From NCBI RefSeq assembly GCF_013283785.1, contig NZ_JABCPZ010000053.1:1-52374 (forward strand): 52,374 nt of DNA, given 5' to 3'. Positions within the stretch are counted from its first letter, which is position 1. Each line of letters opens with the position of its first letter. A program made the translations under genes and the position numbers. This DNA is from Nonomuraea antri. Its GTDB lineage: Bacteria > Actinomycetota > Actinomycetes > Streptosporangiales > Streptosporangiaceae. The notes under the pieces were generated by a model. That model ran no database searches, was not told the DNA's origin, and worked only from the letters and a program-made list of their open reading frames with translations. This document shows positions 26,172 through 34,647 of this stretch, in pieces.

Positions 26172-27089
26172 TTACTTACCCCCAAGGGCACGAAGGAAGA
26201 AGGCGACGTTGGCCGGGCGCTCGGCGAGGCGGCGCATGAAGTAGCCGTACCAGTCGTCGCCGTAGGGGACGTAGACACGAACGGTGTGGCCGGCCCCTGC
26301 CAGGGCCTCCTGCCGGTCGGTCCGGATTCCGTAGAGCATCTGGTACTCGTAGTCGCCGACGCTCCGGCCGAACCTGTCGGCCAGCAGCTCGGTGATCGAG
26401 ATCAGCCGGTCGTCGTGCGTGGCCACCATGGGGTAACCCTTCCCCGCCATGAGGATGCGCAGGCATCGCACGTACGCCTTGTCCACGGCCGACTTGTCCT
26501 GGTGCGCGACCGAGGCGGGCTCCCGGTAGGCGCCCTTGACCAGCCGCACGCGCGAACCCTCCGCCGCCAGGTCGCGGCAGTCCTCCTCGCTGCGGAACAG
26601 GTACGACTGGATGGCCACGCCGGTCGACGGGTGGTCCTCGCGCAGCTTGCGCAGGATGCCCAGCGTCGAGTCGACGGTGGTGTGGTCCTCCATGTCGAGC
26701 GTCACGGTCGAGCCGTTGGCCGCGGCGGCGGCGCAGATCTCCCGCGCGTGCTCCAGGGCCATCGCGTCGTCGAGCTCCTGCCCGATCGCCGACAGCTTCA
26801 CCGACACCTCGCCCCGGCGGCCCAGCTCCAGCGGGCGCACGGCCTCCAGCAGCGTGATGTACGCCCGCGCGGTGGCCGCGGCGGCGTCCGCGTCGCGCGT
26901 CTCCTCACCCAGGTGGTCCACCGTGACGGCGAGGTTGGCGTCGCGCAGCCGCTCGATGGCGGCGCGGGCCTGCTCAACGCCTTCGCCCGCGACGAACCGC
27001 TCGACCACCTTCCTGGTGAGCGGGAAGCCTGACACGGAACGGCGCACGATCCCGCTCCGAGAGGCGGCAAGTAGCAGTTGACCCAGCAT
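26172..27089 (-). CDS. Proline dehydrogenase
   Basis: 305 residues, monofunctional FAD enzyme converting proline to pyrroline-5-carboxylate. Barrel motifs seen include VSVKLSAIG, TLDMEDHTTVDST, RLVKGAYREP and YEYQMLYGIR, with the C-terminal RRLAERPANVAFFLR arginine pair that binds the proline carboxylate. It is the first gene of the put operon and lies divergent from the PucR-type regulator with 76 bases between the start codons. Confidence 0.94.
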   Translation of the reverse strand: MLGQLLLAASRSGIVRRSVSGFPLTRKVVERFVAGEGVEQARAAIERLRDANLAVTVDHLGEETRDADAAAATARAYITLLEAVRPLELGRRGEVSVKLSAIGQELDDAMALEHAREICAAAAANGSTVTLDMEDHTTVDSTLGILRKLREDHPSTGVAIQSYLFRSEEDCRDLAAEGSRVRLVKGAYREPASVAHQDKSAVDKAYVRCLRILMAGKGYPMVATHDDRLISITELLADRFGRSVGDYEYQMLYGIRTDRQEALAGAGHTVRVYVPYGDDWYGYFMRRLAERPANVAFFLRALGGK

Positions 27090-27165
27090 GGCTTCAGTCT
27101 AAAAACCCAGCTCAGGGCAGGGCTATGAACGCGCGTAACGCACGATGTGGCAGGCTGTCATACAA

Positions 27166-28218
27166 ATGCACAACACCTCTGACCTACAGGAAATCGTCGA
27201 CGAGATCGCCACCCGGCTGGGGGCGTCCGCGACGCTGGAGGACCGGTCGTTCCGCCTGCTCGCCTACGGCGCTCAGCACGGCGACATCGACACCGTCCGC
27301 CAGGAGTCGATCCTGCGCCGGCGCGCCACCGGCGAGGTACGCGACTACTTCGAACGCTACGGCATCGCCAAGGCCGCCGGGCCCGTCAGGATCCCGGCCG
27401 ACGACGATCTCAAGGTGCTCGCCCGGGTCTGCTGGCCGCTGCGTCACGGTGACGTCACCTACGGTTACCTGTGGCTGCTCGACTCCGGCTCGCTCACCGA
27501 CGACCGGCTGGCCGGCGCGGGGCCGCTGGTGGCCAAGGCCGCGAGCGCGCTCGCCCAGGAGGCCAGGAGCAGGCAGGACCTCGGCCGCGGGCTGAGCGCG
27601 CTGCTGTCGTCCGACCCCGAGGAGCGCGCCGAGGCCTCCATCGAGGTGGAGGGCCCGGTCACCGCCGTCGCGGTACGCGAGTCCGAGGAGCGGGTGGCCG
27701 CGCTGTGGACGCTGCCGCGCGGCGTGCTGGCCCGCACCGGCTCGCCCGTTGCGCTGCTCGCCCCCGCCCATCTGGCCGCCGAGGTGGCCCAGACCGTGCG
27801 GAGCGCGTACGGCACCGCGGCCGGCGTCGGCACGGCCAGGACCGATCCGGCCGACGCCTGGCAGAGCTGGCGCGAGGCCCGCCAGGCGCTGCGCATCGCC
27901 GAGCACTTCCCGCGCTTCGCCCCGATCGCCCGCTGGGAGGACCTGGGCGCGCACCGCCTGCTGGCCCGGCTCGGCCAGTCGGACCTGCGCGAACTGGCCG
28001 CCGAGGCGGCCTCGCTCGACGCCGAGCTGGCCCAGACCCTGGAGGTCTACCTCGACCACGGCGGCCACGTCCAGAAGACCGCGGCCGAGCTGGGCGTGCA
28101 CCGCCAGACCCTGTACTACCGGCTGGGCAAGGCCGAGCGGCTGACGCACCGCGACCTGGCCGACGGCGACGACCGGCTGGCCGTGCACCTGGCGCTGAAA
28201 GCCGCGAGGCTACTGTGA
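27166..28218 (+). CDS. PucR-family regulator, probable proline-catabolism activator
   Basis: 350 residues. The N-terminal sensory half is followed by the PucR C-terminal helix-turn-helix (HGGHVQKTAAELGVHRQTLYYRL). In Streptomyces a PucR-type PutR activates put genes in response to proline; the divergent position makes that role likely here. ATG 27166 is chosen because a CAGGCT hexamer lies about 9 bases upstream; ATG 27145 is the alternative. The last 9 bases overlap the convergent GH16 gene. Confidence 0.85.
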   Translation: MHNTSDLQEIVDEIATRLGASATLEDRSFRLLAYGAQHGDIDTVRQESILRRRATGEVRDYFERYGIAKAAGPVRIPADDDLKVLARVCWPLRHGDVTYGYLWLLDSGSLTDDRLAGAGPLVAKAASALAQEARSRQDLGRGLSALLSSDPEERAEASIEVEGPVTAVAVRESEERVAALWTLPRGVLARTGSPVALLAPAHLAAEVAQTVRSAYGTAAGVGTARTDPADAWQSWREARQALRIAEHFPRFAPIARWEDLGAHRLLARLGQSDLRELAAEAASLDAELAQTLEVYLDHGGHVQKTAAELGVHRQTLYYRLGKAERLTHRDLADGDDRLAVHLALKAARLL

Positions 28219-28929
28219 CAGCTGGTAGATCTTGACCCAGTCGACGTACATCGAGACGGTGTCGGGCGTCGTGGAGTCGCGGCAGCGCGGCTCGCACACC
28301 ACGTCGTTCTGCAGCGCCAGGCCCATCGGCCGGCCCTCGGGCACGTGCGGGCCGCGGTAGTCCCACACCTTCCTGCCGTCCAGCCAGAACGTCATGCGCC
28401 CGGGCAGCCAGTCGACCGCCACCGTGTGCCACTTGGTGAAGTCGGCCCGCAGCGTCTTGCGTGCCCGGTCGTGGCCGGAGTGGATGAAGATGCCGCCGCC
28501 CTGCCTCTTGGGATCGACGATCTCGGCGAAGTCGACCTCGGCGTAGTCGTCGCCCTCGCCCTGCCTGGTCGGCCAGAGCAGCGCCACCGGCGTGTAGCCG
28601 TTGCCCGCCTCGGCCTTGAACCTGACCTCCCAGCGGCCGTACTTCTGGGCCCGCTTGGTGGCGATGCCGCCCGACAGGTCCTTGCCGCCGTACCTGCCGC
28701 CCTTGAGACGCAGCACGCCGTTCGAGACGGTGGCCGCCCGGCCGGTGCGCGGGTTGGTCTCCGCCTGCGGCGAGTGGTAGATCATCCATTTGCCGGTGTC
28801 GACCGACGAGCCGTTGAAGTTCTCGACGAGGACCGGCTTGCCCCAGCCCGCCGTCGCCTGCGCGCTCTGAGGGAGGCCGGCGGCTGTGATGAGCACCGCC
28901 GCCGCCACGATCGAAGTGCGTGAGGACAT
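28210..28929 (-). CDS. Secreted glycoside hydrolase family 16 enzyme
   Basis: 239 residues. Signal peptide (about 1-28, ending near SAQA) leads to a jelly-roll lectin-like domain. The GH16 catalytic box is EVDFAE in YAEVDFAEI, carrying nucleophile and acid/base glutamates. GH16 members cut beta-1,3/1,4-glucans or related polymers outside the cell. No carbohydrate-binding domain is attached. ATG 28929 is preferred since it places a proper signal peptide at the N-terminus; the in-frame upstream extension lacks one. Confidence 0.87.
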   Translation of the reverse strand: MSSRTSIVAAAVLITAAGLPQSAQATAGWGKPVLVENFNGSSVDTGKWMIYHSPQAETNPRTGRAATVSNGVLRLKGGRYGGKDLSGGIATKRAQKYGRWEVRFKAEAGNGYTPVALLWPTRQGEGDDYAEVDFAEIVDPKRQGGGIFIHSGHDRARKTLRADFTKWHTVAVDWLPGRMTFWLDGRKVWDYRGPHVPEGRPMGLALQNDVVCEPRCRDSTTPDTVSMYVDWVKIYQLSQ

Positions 28930-29014
28930 GCGGTCTATCGAAGCAAAGATTTCACTCGGGTAACACCCCAACAGTCCCATTCGCCCCATCGGCGTCATGC
29001 TTCGCGGCGCCCGA

Positions 29015-29042
29015 CCGGCAGGTGGCCGCTGCCACCTGCCGG
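29015..29042 (-). terminator. Terminator hairpin after the glycosyltransferase gene
   Basis: A perfect 11-bp stem CCGGCAGGTGG / CCACCTGCCGG with loop CCGCTG lies 14 bases beyond the glycosyltransferase stop. It has no U run. Confidence 0.75.
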
Positions 29043-29055
29043 GGCCGGGGGCTCG

Positions 29056-30159
29056 TCAGGCGCAGGCCGCCTCGTAGACCCGGACCAGCTCCTGGCTGAC
29101 GCGCTCCCACGAGTAACGCGAGCGGGCGCGGTCGGCGCCGGCGTAGCCGAGCGCGGTACGCAGCGTGGGGTCGCACAGCAGCTCGCGGGCCAGCCTCGCG
29201 GTACGCGCCGGGCGGTCCGGCGGCACCAGCAGGCCGGTGACGCCGTCGATGACCGAGTCCAGGTGCGCGCCGACGGCCGAGGCGATCACCGGCACGCCGC
29301 AGGCCATCGCCTCCAGCGCGACGATGCCCGTCACGGCCTCGCGCGGCACCGAGATGACCGCGTCGGCGCTGCGCATGAGCTTGGGCACCGCGGCCCGCTT
29401 CACCTGGCCCAGCAGCGTGACCCGGTCGGCGACGCCGAGCTGCTCGGCCAGCGCGCGCAGGCGCCGGACGTCCCTGTCCTGTTCCAGGTCCTCGGGCTCG
29501 GGCCCGCCCGCGATGACGAACTCGACGTCGGTGAGCCCCGGCAGGGCCCGCACGACCGTGTACGCCCCGCGATCCGGGGTCAGCGGGCCGACGTGCAGCA
29601 GGCGCTTGCGCGCGCCCTTGCCGGCCACGGGCCCCTGGCGGTGGAAACGCTCGGTGTCGACGCCGTACGGCACGACCGCGATGTTGTGACGCGGCACGCC
29701 CAGCCTGATCAGCGCGGACTCCTCGTCGCCCGAACCGGCGATGACCGCGTTCGCGCGGCGGCCGAGTGCCCGCTCCAGCTTCATGTGCGTGGTGTCCATC
29801 GTGTGGAACGTCTGCGTCACCGGCACGCCCAGGTCCTTGGCGCCGCTCACCGCGGCCAGGCCGCACGTCCACGAGTGGGCGTGGATCACGTCGGGCCGGT
29901 CCTGGTTCCAGCGCTTGGTCAGGTGCGCGCCCACGTCGTTCAGGTACGGCACCACGTCGTCGGGCGACAAGTCCGTGGCCGGGCCCACGTCGATGTGCTC
30001 CAGCGTGACCCCCGGGGACACCCGCGTCTTGGGCTTTCCCTCGGTGTTGTCACGGCGGGAGTAGATGGTGACTTGGTGCTCGCGGCCCAGCTCACGTGCG
30101 ACGGCGAGAATGCGGTGGCGCTGGTTACCTGCGGCGGAAGCGACGATCGCGATATTCAT
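29056..30159 (-). CDS. GT4-family glycosyltransferase
   Basis: 367 residues, GT-B fold. The N-terminal half begins MNIAIVASAAGNQRH and contains DVIHAHSWTCGLAA. The C-terminal nucleotide-sugar half shows RLLHVGPLTPDRG and the EX7E motif in EAVTGIVALEAMACGVPVIAS. Acceptor and sugar are unknown. ATG 30159 is chosen over an upstream in-frame ATG, which lacks a ribosome site and would add an unrelated tail. The phosphatase-like gene lies 106 bases upstream on the same strand. Confidence 0.9.
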   Translation of the reverse strand: MNIAIVASAAGNQRHRILAVARELGREHQVTIYSRRDNTEGKPKTRVSPGVTLEHIDVGPATDLSPDDVVPYLNDVGAHLTKRWNQDRPDVIHAHSWTCGLAAVSGAKDLGVPVTQTFHTMDTTHMKLERALGRRANAVIAGSGDEESALIRLGVPRHNIAVVPYGVDTERFHRQGPVAGKGARKRLLHVGPLTPDRGAYTVVRALPGLTDVEFVIAGGPEPEDLEQDRDVRRLRALAEQLGVADRVTLLGQVKRAAVPKLMRSADAVISVPREAVTGIVALEAMACGVPVIASAVGAHLDSVIDGVTGLLVPPDRPARTARLARELLCDPTLRTALGYAGADRARSRYSWERVSQELVRVYEAACA

Positions 30160-30265
30160 GGCACACCTCAAGCGTGGAAAGCGTTCAAGGCGTGCCTGCG
30201 TCTTAGGCACTTCTGTCTACGACTCGACCATACCCAGGTTTGAGCTCACCGCAAACCCCTTCAGA

Positions 30266-32089
30266 TCAGACACCTCGCAGAGCCAGGACGACGATCTCGT
30301 CCCAGACCTGCCCGCCGGAGAAGACGCTTCTGTCCGCCTCTATGGCCTTGACCACGGTCGATGGCGCCTGGCCCGCGCACCGGCCGAGCATGTCGGCCAG
30401 CCGTTCCTCGCCGTACGGTTCGCCGGCCTCGTTCCTGGAGGAGATGAGCCCCTCCGAGTACAGCACCAGCGTCTCGCCGACGCGCAGCGTCAGCTCCTCC
30501 GTGCCGGTCTCCGCCTCTGGCGAGATGCCCAGCGGCACCCCGCCGCCGGCCGCGAAACGCACGTTGCCGTCGGGCTGCAGCAGCGCGGCCGGATGGTGCC
30601 CGGCCGAGGCCAGGCGGATGCGCCTGCCCTGCACGAACCCGGCCAGAGCCATCACGAACATGCCCGTGCCCTGCGCCACCAGGGCCTCGTTGACCTTGCG
30701 AATCACCAGGCCGGGATCGTCGTCCCAGACGCTGAGCACGCGCAGCCCGCCGCGCACCATGGCGCTGACCGAGGCCGCCTCCTCGCCCTTGCCCGCCGCG
30801 CCGCCCATCGCGAAGCCCCAGCCGCCCGAGACCGGGAACACGTCGTAGAACTCCGCGCCCACCGACGCGCCCGGATGGTAGATCGCCGCGGCCTCGTAAC
30901 CGGGCACGTTGGGCAGGTTGCGCGGCGCCACGCTGGCCGACAGCGCGTCGGCCGCCCGCGACCGGCTCTGGAAGCTGCTCTGCGCCCGCACCGCCAGCCC
31001 GAGCTGCAGCCCCACCTCCTGCAGCACGCTCAGGTCCGCCAGCGTGAACGGCGGCTTGTCGTGCGTGCGCACCAGGGTCAGCGCGCCGTCCCCGGCGCCG
31101 ATCGGCACGCACACCAGCGAGCCCGCGCCCATCGCGGTCAGCAGCGGCCCCTCGGCGCAGAAGCCGAGCAGCGTCTCGTCGTCCACCATCTCGTGCACCA
31201 CGCCGGACCTGCGCTCCAGCACCTGCGACACCACCTGGCTGCCGGCCGGGTCGCACGACTCCACCTGCCGCGCCAGGTCGCCCACCGGGTGGCTCTTGGG
31301 CGCGACCACGATCGAGCGGCGGGGCAGCCCGTCGCGCACCATGTCCGCGATCACCCAGTCCGCCCAGTCGGCGGCCAGCATGCGCGTGGTGCGCGGCAGC
31401 GCCACCGGCTGGCGCAGCGCCTCCTCGTCGAGCAGCAGCGTGGCGGTCCTGGTCAGCAGGTCCTGGCGTCTGGCCGCGGCGATCAGCAGCGCGCCGTCGG
31501 ACTGCTCGGGCCGGCGCGCGCCCGGCTCGGGCAGCTGCACCTCGGTGGGCAGCGCCACCGCCGCCACCATCTGCTGCGGCTCGCCGGGCATGGTCAGCCT
31601 GGTCAGCGCGAGCTGGACGACGTGCGTGCGGCCCTGGTGCGCCAGCCGCGTCTCGAACGCCGACGGCTGCCCGGTCTGCAGCACCGACGTCAGGTGGGAG
31701 CGGAACGCCGCCCGCCGCGAGACGTCCACCAGCAGCGGGAACGACCGCCCGACCAGGTAGCCGTCGGGGCTGCCGAGCACGCGCGAGGTCTCCGGGTTGA
31801 TCCGCCTGACCACGCCGCCGCCGTCGAGCACGATCACCGGCACCGGGAAGGCGCGGAACACCTGGCGCAGCAGCTTCAGCTCGCGCTGCCCGGCGTCCTT
31901 CTTGCCGCCACGCTTGGGTGATTTGCGTAGTTCTACGCGGGCTTCGTGCAGCAGCTCCGCCGCGGTGTCGAGCTCGGCGAGCGCCGCGTCTAGGGTAGGC
32001 GCGAGGTCGGAGGGGTACGCGGCCCTCGCCTCACGCAGCGAGGAGACGCGACCCACCAGTGCGTCCAGCGCGTGTTCGAGGTCCGGCAT
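30266..32089 (-). CDS. PAS-GAF-SpoIIE (PP2C-like) signalling protein with degraded phosphatase motifs
   Basis: 607 residues. A helical N-terminus (1-65) is followed by a PAS domain (about 70-178, VFRAFPVPVIVLDGGGVVRR), a spacer (195-260), a GAF-like domain (about 262-368) and a SpoIIE/RsbU-type domain (about 395-607). The last keeps the fold markers (ASAGHHPAAL, VPLGI), but metal-site motifs differ from consensus: GGDFYD is GAEFYD (411-416), GDVxGKG is GGAAGKG (429-435), TDGL is SEGL (545-548). Activity is doubtful; it may be a binding-only regulator. ATG 32089 follows GGAGG by 6 bases; ATG 32095 is too close to it. Confidence 0.88.
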   Translation of the reverse strand: MPDLEHALDALVGRVSSLREARAAYPSDLAPTLDAALAELDTAAELLHEARVELRKSPKRGGKKDAGQRELKLLRQVFRAFPVPVIVLDGGGVVRRINPETSRVLGSPDGYLVGRSFPLLVDVSRRAAFRSHLTSVLQTGQPSAFETRLAHQGRTHVVQLALTRLTMPGEPQQMVAAVALPTEVQLPEPGARRPEQSDGALLIAAARRQDLLTRTATLLLDEEALRQPVALPRTTRMLAADWADWVIADMVRDGLPRRSIVVAPKSHPVGDLARQVESCDPAGSQVVSQVLERRSGVVHEMVDDETLLGFCAEGPLLTAMGAGSLVCVPIGAGDGALTLVRTHDKPPFTLADLSVLQEVGLQLGLAVRAQSSFQSRSRAADALSASVAPRNLPNVPGYEAAAIYHPGASVGAEFYDVFPVSGGWGFAMGGAAGKGEEAASVSAMVRGGLRVLSVWDDDPGLVIRKVNEALVAQGTGMFVMALAGFVQGRRIRLASAGHHPAALLQPDGNVRFAAGGGVPLGISPEAETGTEELTLRVGETLVLYSEGLISSRNEAGEPYGEERLADMLGRCAGQAPSTVVKAIEADRSVFSGGQVWDEIVVLALRGV

Positions 32090-32153
32090 GGTCATCCTCC
32101 GACGCTACGCCACAGGGGATATAGCTAGCCATAAGGGGTAGGTGCTTGTTGCT

Positions 32154-32873
32154 ATGGAATCGACGGCGATGATCACCCCCGGCCTCGCCCGTGACTTGGC
32201 GGCGCTGGGGCGACTGGGCGAGGACACCTCCACGGAGAGCGTGCTGCGCGGCCTCACCACGGCTCTGGCCGCGGGCGTACCCGGCTGCGCCGGCGGCTCG
32301 GCCGAGCACTGGCGTGACAACCGCGTCCTGGTCTCGGGCTCGCACAGCGAGCTCATCATGCTCGTGGAGGGCGAACGCGAACTGGGCGAAGGCCCCTCGA
32401 TCGCGGCCAGGCAGAGCGGCGGCCGGGCCACGGTGACCGATGTGCTCAGCGACAACCGCTGGCCGCGCTACGACGCGCTGGCCACCCGGTGGGGGGTGCG
32501 CTCGGTGCTCATCGTGCCCATCGACGTGCCGCCCGTGCTGCTGGTCGTCGGCCTGTACTCGGTGCGGCCCGGCGCGTTCTCGCCGCAGGGCGCGCACTCC
32601 CTGGCCGACATGCTGACCGAGCAGGTCGGGGTGGCCATGGCGAACATGTGGGAGTTCGACGAGGTACGCACCGACGCGGCCCAGCTGCAGGAGGCGCTGG
32701 CCGGCCGATCGGTGATCGACCAGGCCAAGGGCATCATCATGCAGACCAGCGGATGCACCGCCGAGGCCGCCTTCGAGGAACTGCGCCGCATCTCGCAGCA
32801 CCACCAGGTCAAGGTGGCCGACCTGGCCAAACTGCTGGTGGACGAGCACCAGCGCAAGTCGCGCCGCTCCTGA
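32154..32873 (+). CDS. GAF-ANTAR RNA-binding antiterminator-type regulator
   Basis: 239 residues. The GAF domain is at about 30-165, and the C-terminal ANTAR domain at about 178-232 has the expected three helices (RSVIDQAKGIIMQTSGCTAEAAFEELR). ANTAR proteins bind hairpins in leader RNA and prevent termination. No phosphoacceptor receiver is present, so GAF ligand or partner binding should control it. The start is uncertain: ATG 32154, GTG 32142 and ATG 32172 are in frame; AAGGGG lies at 32133-32138. It is divergent from the SpoIIE-like gene across about 60 bases with a TATAGC hexamer. Confidence 0.88.
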   Translation: MESTAMITPGLARDLAALGRLGEDTSTESVLRGLTTALAAGVPGCAGGSAEHWRDNRVLVSGSHSELIMLVEGERELGEGPSIAARQSGGRATVTDVLSDNRWPRYDALATRWGVRSVLIVPIDVPPVLLVVGLYSVRPGAFSPQGAHSLADMLTEQVGVAMANMWEFDEVRTDAAQLQEALAGRSVIDQAKGIIMQTSGCTAEAAFEELRRISQHHQVKVADLAKLLVDEHQRKSRRS

Positions 32874-32892
32874 GGGGCGCCCCCGACCCGCT

Positions 32893-33249
32893 TCAGCCGA
32901 TGGCGGCCAGGGCGTCGTCGAGCGTGTCGTAGAGCGGGAGCCGCTGGGCCAGGCCGGTGATCCACATCACCTTCGACTTGGAGTACTCGACCCCCACCAG
33001 CGCGAACCTGGCCCCCGAGGCGAGGCTCGTCTGCCAGTGGTGGACGATCAGGCCGAGCGCGCGCGAATCCATGAACGTCACTCCGCCCAGGTCCAGGATC
33101 AGATCGGAGGCGGCCAGCGAGAGATAGTCGGCGAACTGCTCCCGCGTGGTGGCGTCGAGCACGCCGTCGACCTTGACCACGGTGATCTCGGCCACGGTCG
33201 ACGACGTCAGGTTCAGGGCCGCCACGGGCCCCTCACCGTTTTCCGGCAT
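32893..33249 (-). CDS. STAS-domain anti-anti-sigma factor
   Basis: 118 residues, a single STAS domain. The phosphorylatable serine lies in TFMDSRALGLIVHH. In the unphosphorylated form such proteins bind the anti-sigma kinase and free the sigma factor. GTG 33255 is an alternative start. It lies between the ANTAR gene and the sigma factor gene, on the opposite strand to both. Confidence 0.9.
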   Translation of the reverse strand: MPENGEGPVAALNLTSSTVAEITVVKVDGVLDATTREQFADYLSLAASDLILDLGGVTFMDSRALGLIVHHWQTSLASGARFALVGVEYSKSKVMWITGLAQRLPLYDTLDDALAAIG

Positions 33250-33425
33250 TGTCACGGAGCAACCCTACTGTCACCGCCCGAGGGAGGAATACTTCTGCGC
33301 CAAGGGGGGAGACTGGATCCGAAGTCCAGCAGAGGGCTTTCGTCTCGAGACTAGAGCGAGGCGTGCCTCTGCCTGGGCTTTTTCTGCTGGCGGAGGCCGC
33401 CCTGCGACCCATATGAGGAGCAGCG

Positions 33426-34196
33426 ATGGCTGTGCAGGAATACGTACTCGAGGAGATGACCGCCGAAGAACTCCTGGCCGAGATGGTCAGGGAAGACACA
33501 CCCGACGGCCACAGGGAGCGGCTGCGCGAGCGCATCGTCGAGATGCACCGCCCGCTCGCCATGGAGATCGCCAGGCGCTACCGCTACCGGGGCGAGCCGT
33601 TGGAGGATCTGCTCCAGGCCGCCTATGTTGGGCTGATGAAGGCCGTCAACGGCTTCGACCCCACGCTGGGCCACGCCTTCAGGGGCTACGCCGTCGTCAC
33701 GATGACCGGCGAGGTCAAGCGCCACTTCCGCGATCGCACCTGGGCCATCCGCGTCCCCCGCCTCTACCAGGAGCGACGCTCCGAGCTGAACCGGCTCGTC
33801 GCCGACCTCAGCCAGGATCTCGGGCGCTCGCCGACCGTGGCGGAGCTGGCCGCCAAGATGAACATCACCGAGGAGGACGTCCTGCTGACGCTCGACGCCT
33901 CGGCCGCCTACAGCACGCTCTCGCTCGACGCGCCGCTGGGCACCGACGACGACGCGGCCTCGCTGGGCGACGTCATCCCCGAAGACGACGACACGCTCAG
34001 CACGATGGTCGACAGGGAAGCGGTCAAGCCGCTCATCGACGCGCTTCCCTCGCGCGAGAAGCACATCCTGCTGCTACGGTTTTTCGGCAACATGACCCAG
34101 GCCGAGATCGCGGCGGAATTCGGCATCTCGCAGATGCACGTGTCCAGGATTCTGCGCAAGGTCCTGGATCAGCTACGGTCCGAGCTAGTCGGCTGA
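33426..34196 (+). CDS. SigB/SigF/SigG-family RNA polymerase sigma factor
   Basis: 256 residues, the usual size. Region 2 includes LEDLLQAAYVGLMKAVNGFDP and the -10 recognition helix that follows; region 3 is PTVAELAAKMNITEEDV; region 4 ends with the -35 helix-turn-helix MTQAEIAAEFGISQMHVSRIL. GAGGAG lies 7 bases before ATG 33426. The anti-sigma kinase starts 14 bases downstream. An acidic loop (DEDDD-like, about residues 178-196) sits between regions 3 and 4. A stress or developmental regulon is expected from the family. Confidence 0.93.
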   Translation: MAVQEYVLEEMTAEELLAEMVREDTPDGHRERLRERIVEMHRPLAMEIARRYRYRGEPLEDLLQAAYVGLMKAVNGFDPTLGHAFRGYAVVTMTGEVKRHFRDRTWAIRVPRLYQERRSELNRLVADLSQDLGRSPTVAELAAKMNITEEDVLLTLDASAAYSTLSLDAPLGTDDDAASLGDVIPEDDDTLSTMVDREAVKPLIDALPSREKHILLLRFFGNMTQAEIAAEFGISQMHVSRILRKVLDQLRSELVG

Positions 34197-34210
34197 AGGT
34201 GGGCTGCCGG

Positions 34211-34627
34211 GTGAACGAGGACGTAGAGCCTCAGGCGGGCGCCGCGGGCCCGCCACCCGGCGCGCCCGCGAAAGAGGTCCGCTTCACGCTGCCGGACCTG
34301 CCGCGGCTGCGGCAGTTCGCGGAGAACGAGGCCCGCGCGGCCGGCATGTCCGACGAGGCGATCGGCGACTTCGTCATCGCGGTCAACGAGGTCGCCACCA
34401 ACGCCGTCACCCACGGCGCGGACATCGGGCGCATGCGCACGTGGGAGACCAACGGGGGAGACCTCGTCGTGGAGATCCACGACGAGGGCGAGTGGAAGCC
34501 GGGGCCGCTGCCTGGCGCGGTCGGCGGGATGGGGCTGTGGGTCGCCCGGCTCCTGTCCGCCGACCTCGCGCTGAACGTCGGGGACGGCGGCAGCACGGTG
34601 GTCATGCGGTTCTCGGGCAAGAACTGA
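34211..34627 (+). CDS. RsbW-like anti-sigma serine kinase (HATPase_c_2)
   Basis: 138 residues. GHKL ATPase motifs are visible: N box NEVATNAVTHG, a G1 box with HDEGEW and G2 GGMGLWVARLL. These proteins bind and hold the sigma factor and phosphorylate the STAS antagonist. The long upstream in-frame region overlaps the sigma gene and is not coding in this frame; GTG 34211 has AAGGTGG upstream, and GTG 34199 is possible. Confidence 0.87.
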   Translation: MNEDVEPQAGAAGPPPGAPAKEVRFTLPDLPRLRQFAENEARAAGMSDEAIGDFVIAVNEVATNAVTHGADIGRMRTWETNGGDLVVEIHDEGEWKPGPLPGAVGGMGLWVARLLSADLALNVGDGGSTVVMRFSGKN

Positions 34628-34647
34628 CGCGTTCGGCGCGGTCGGGC

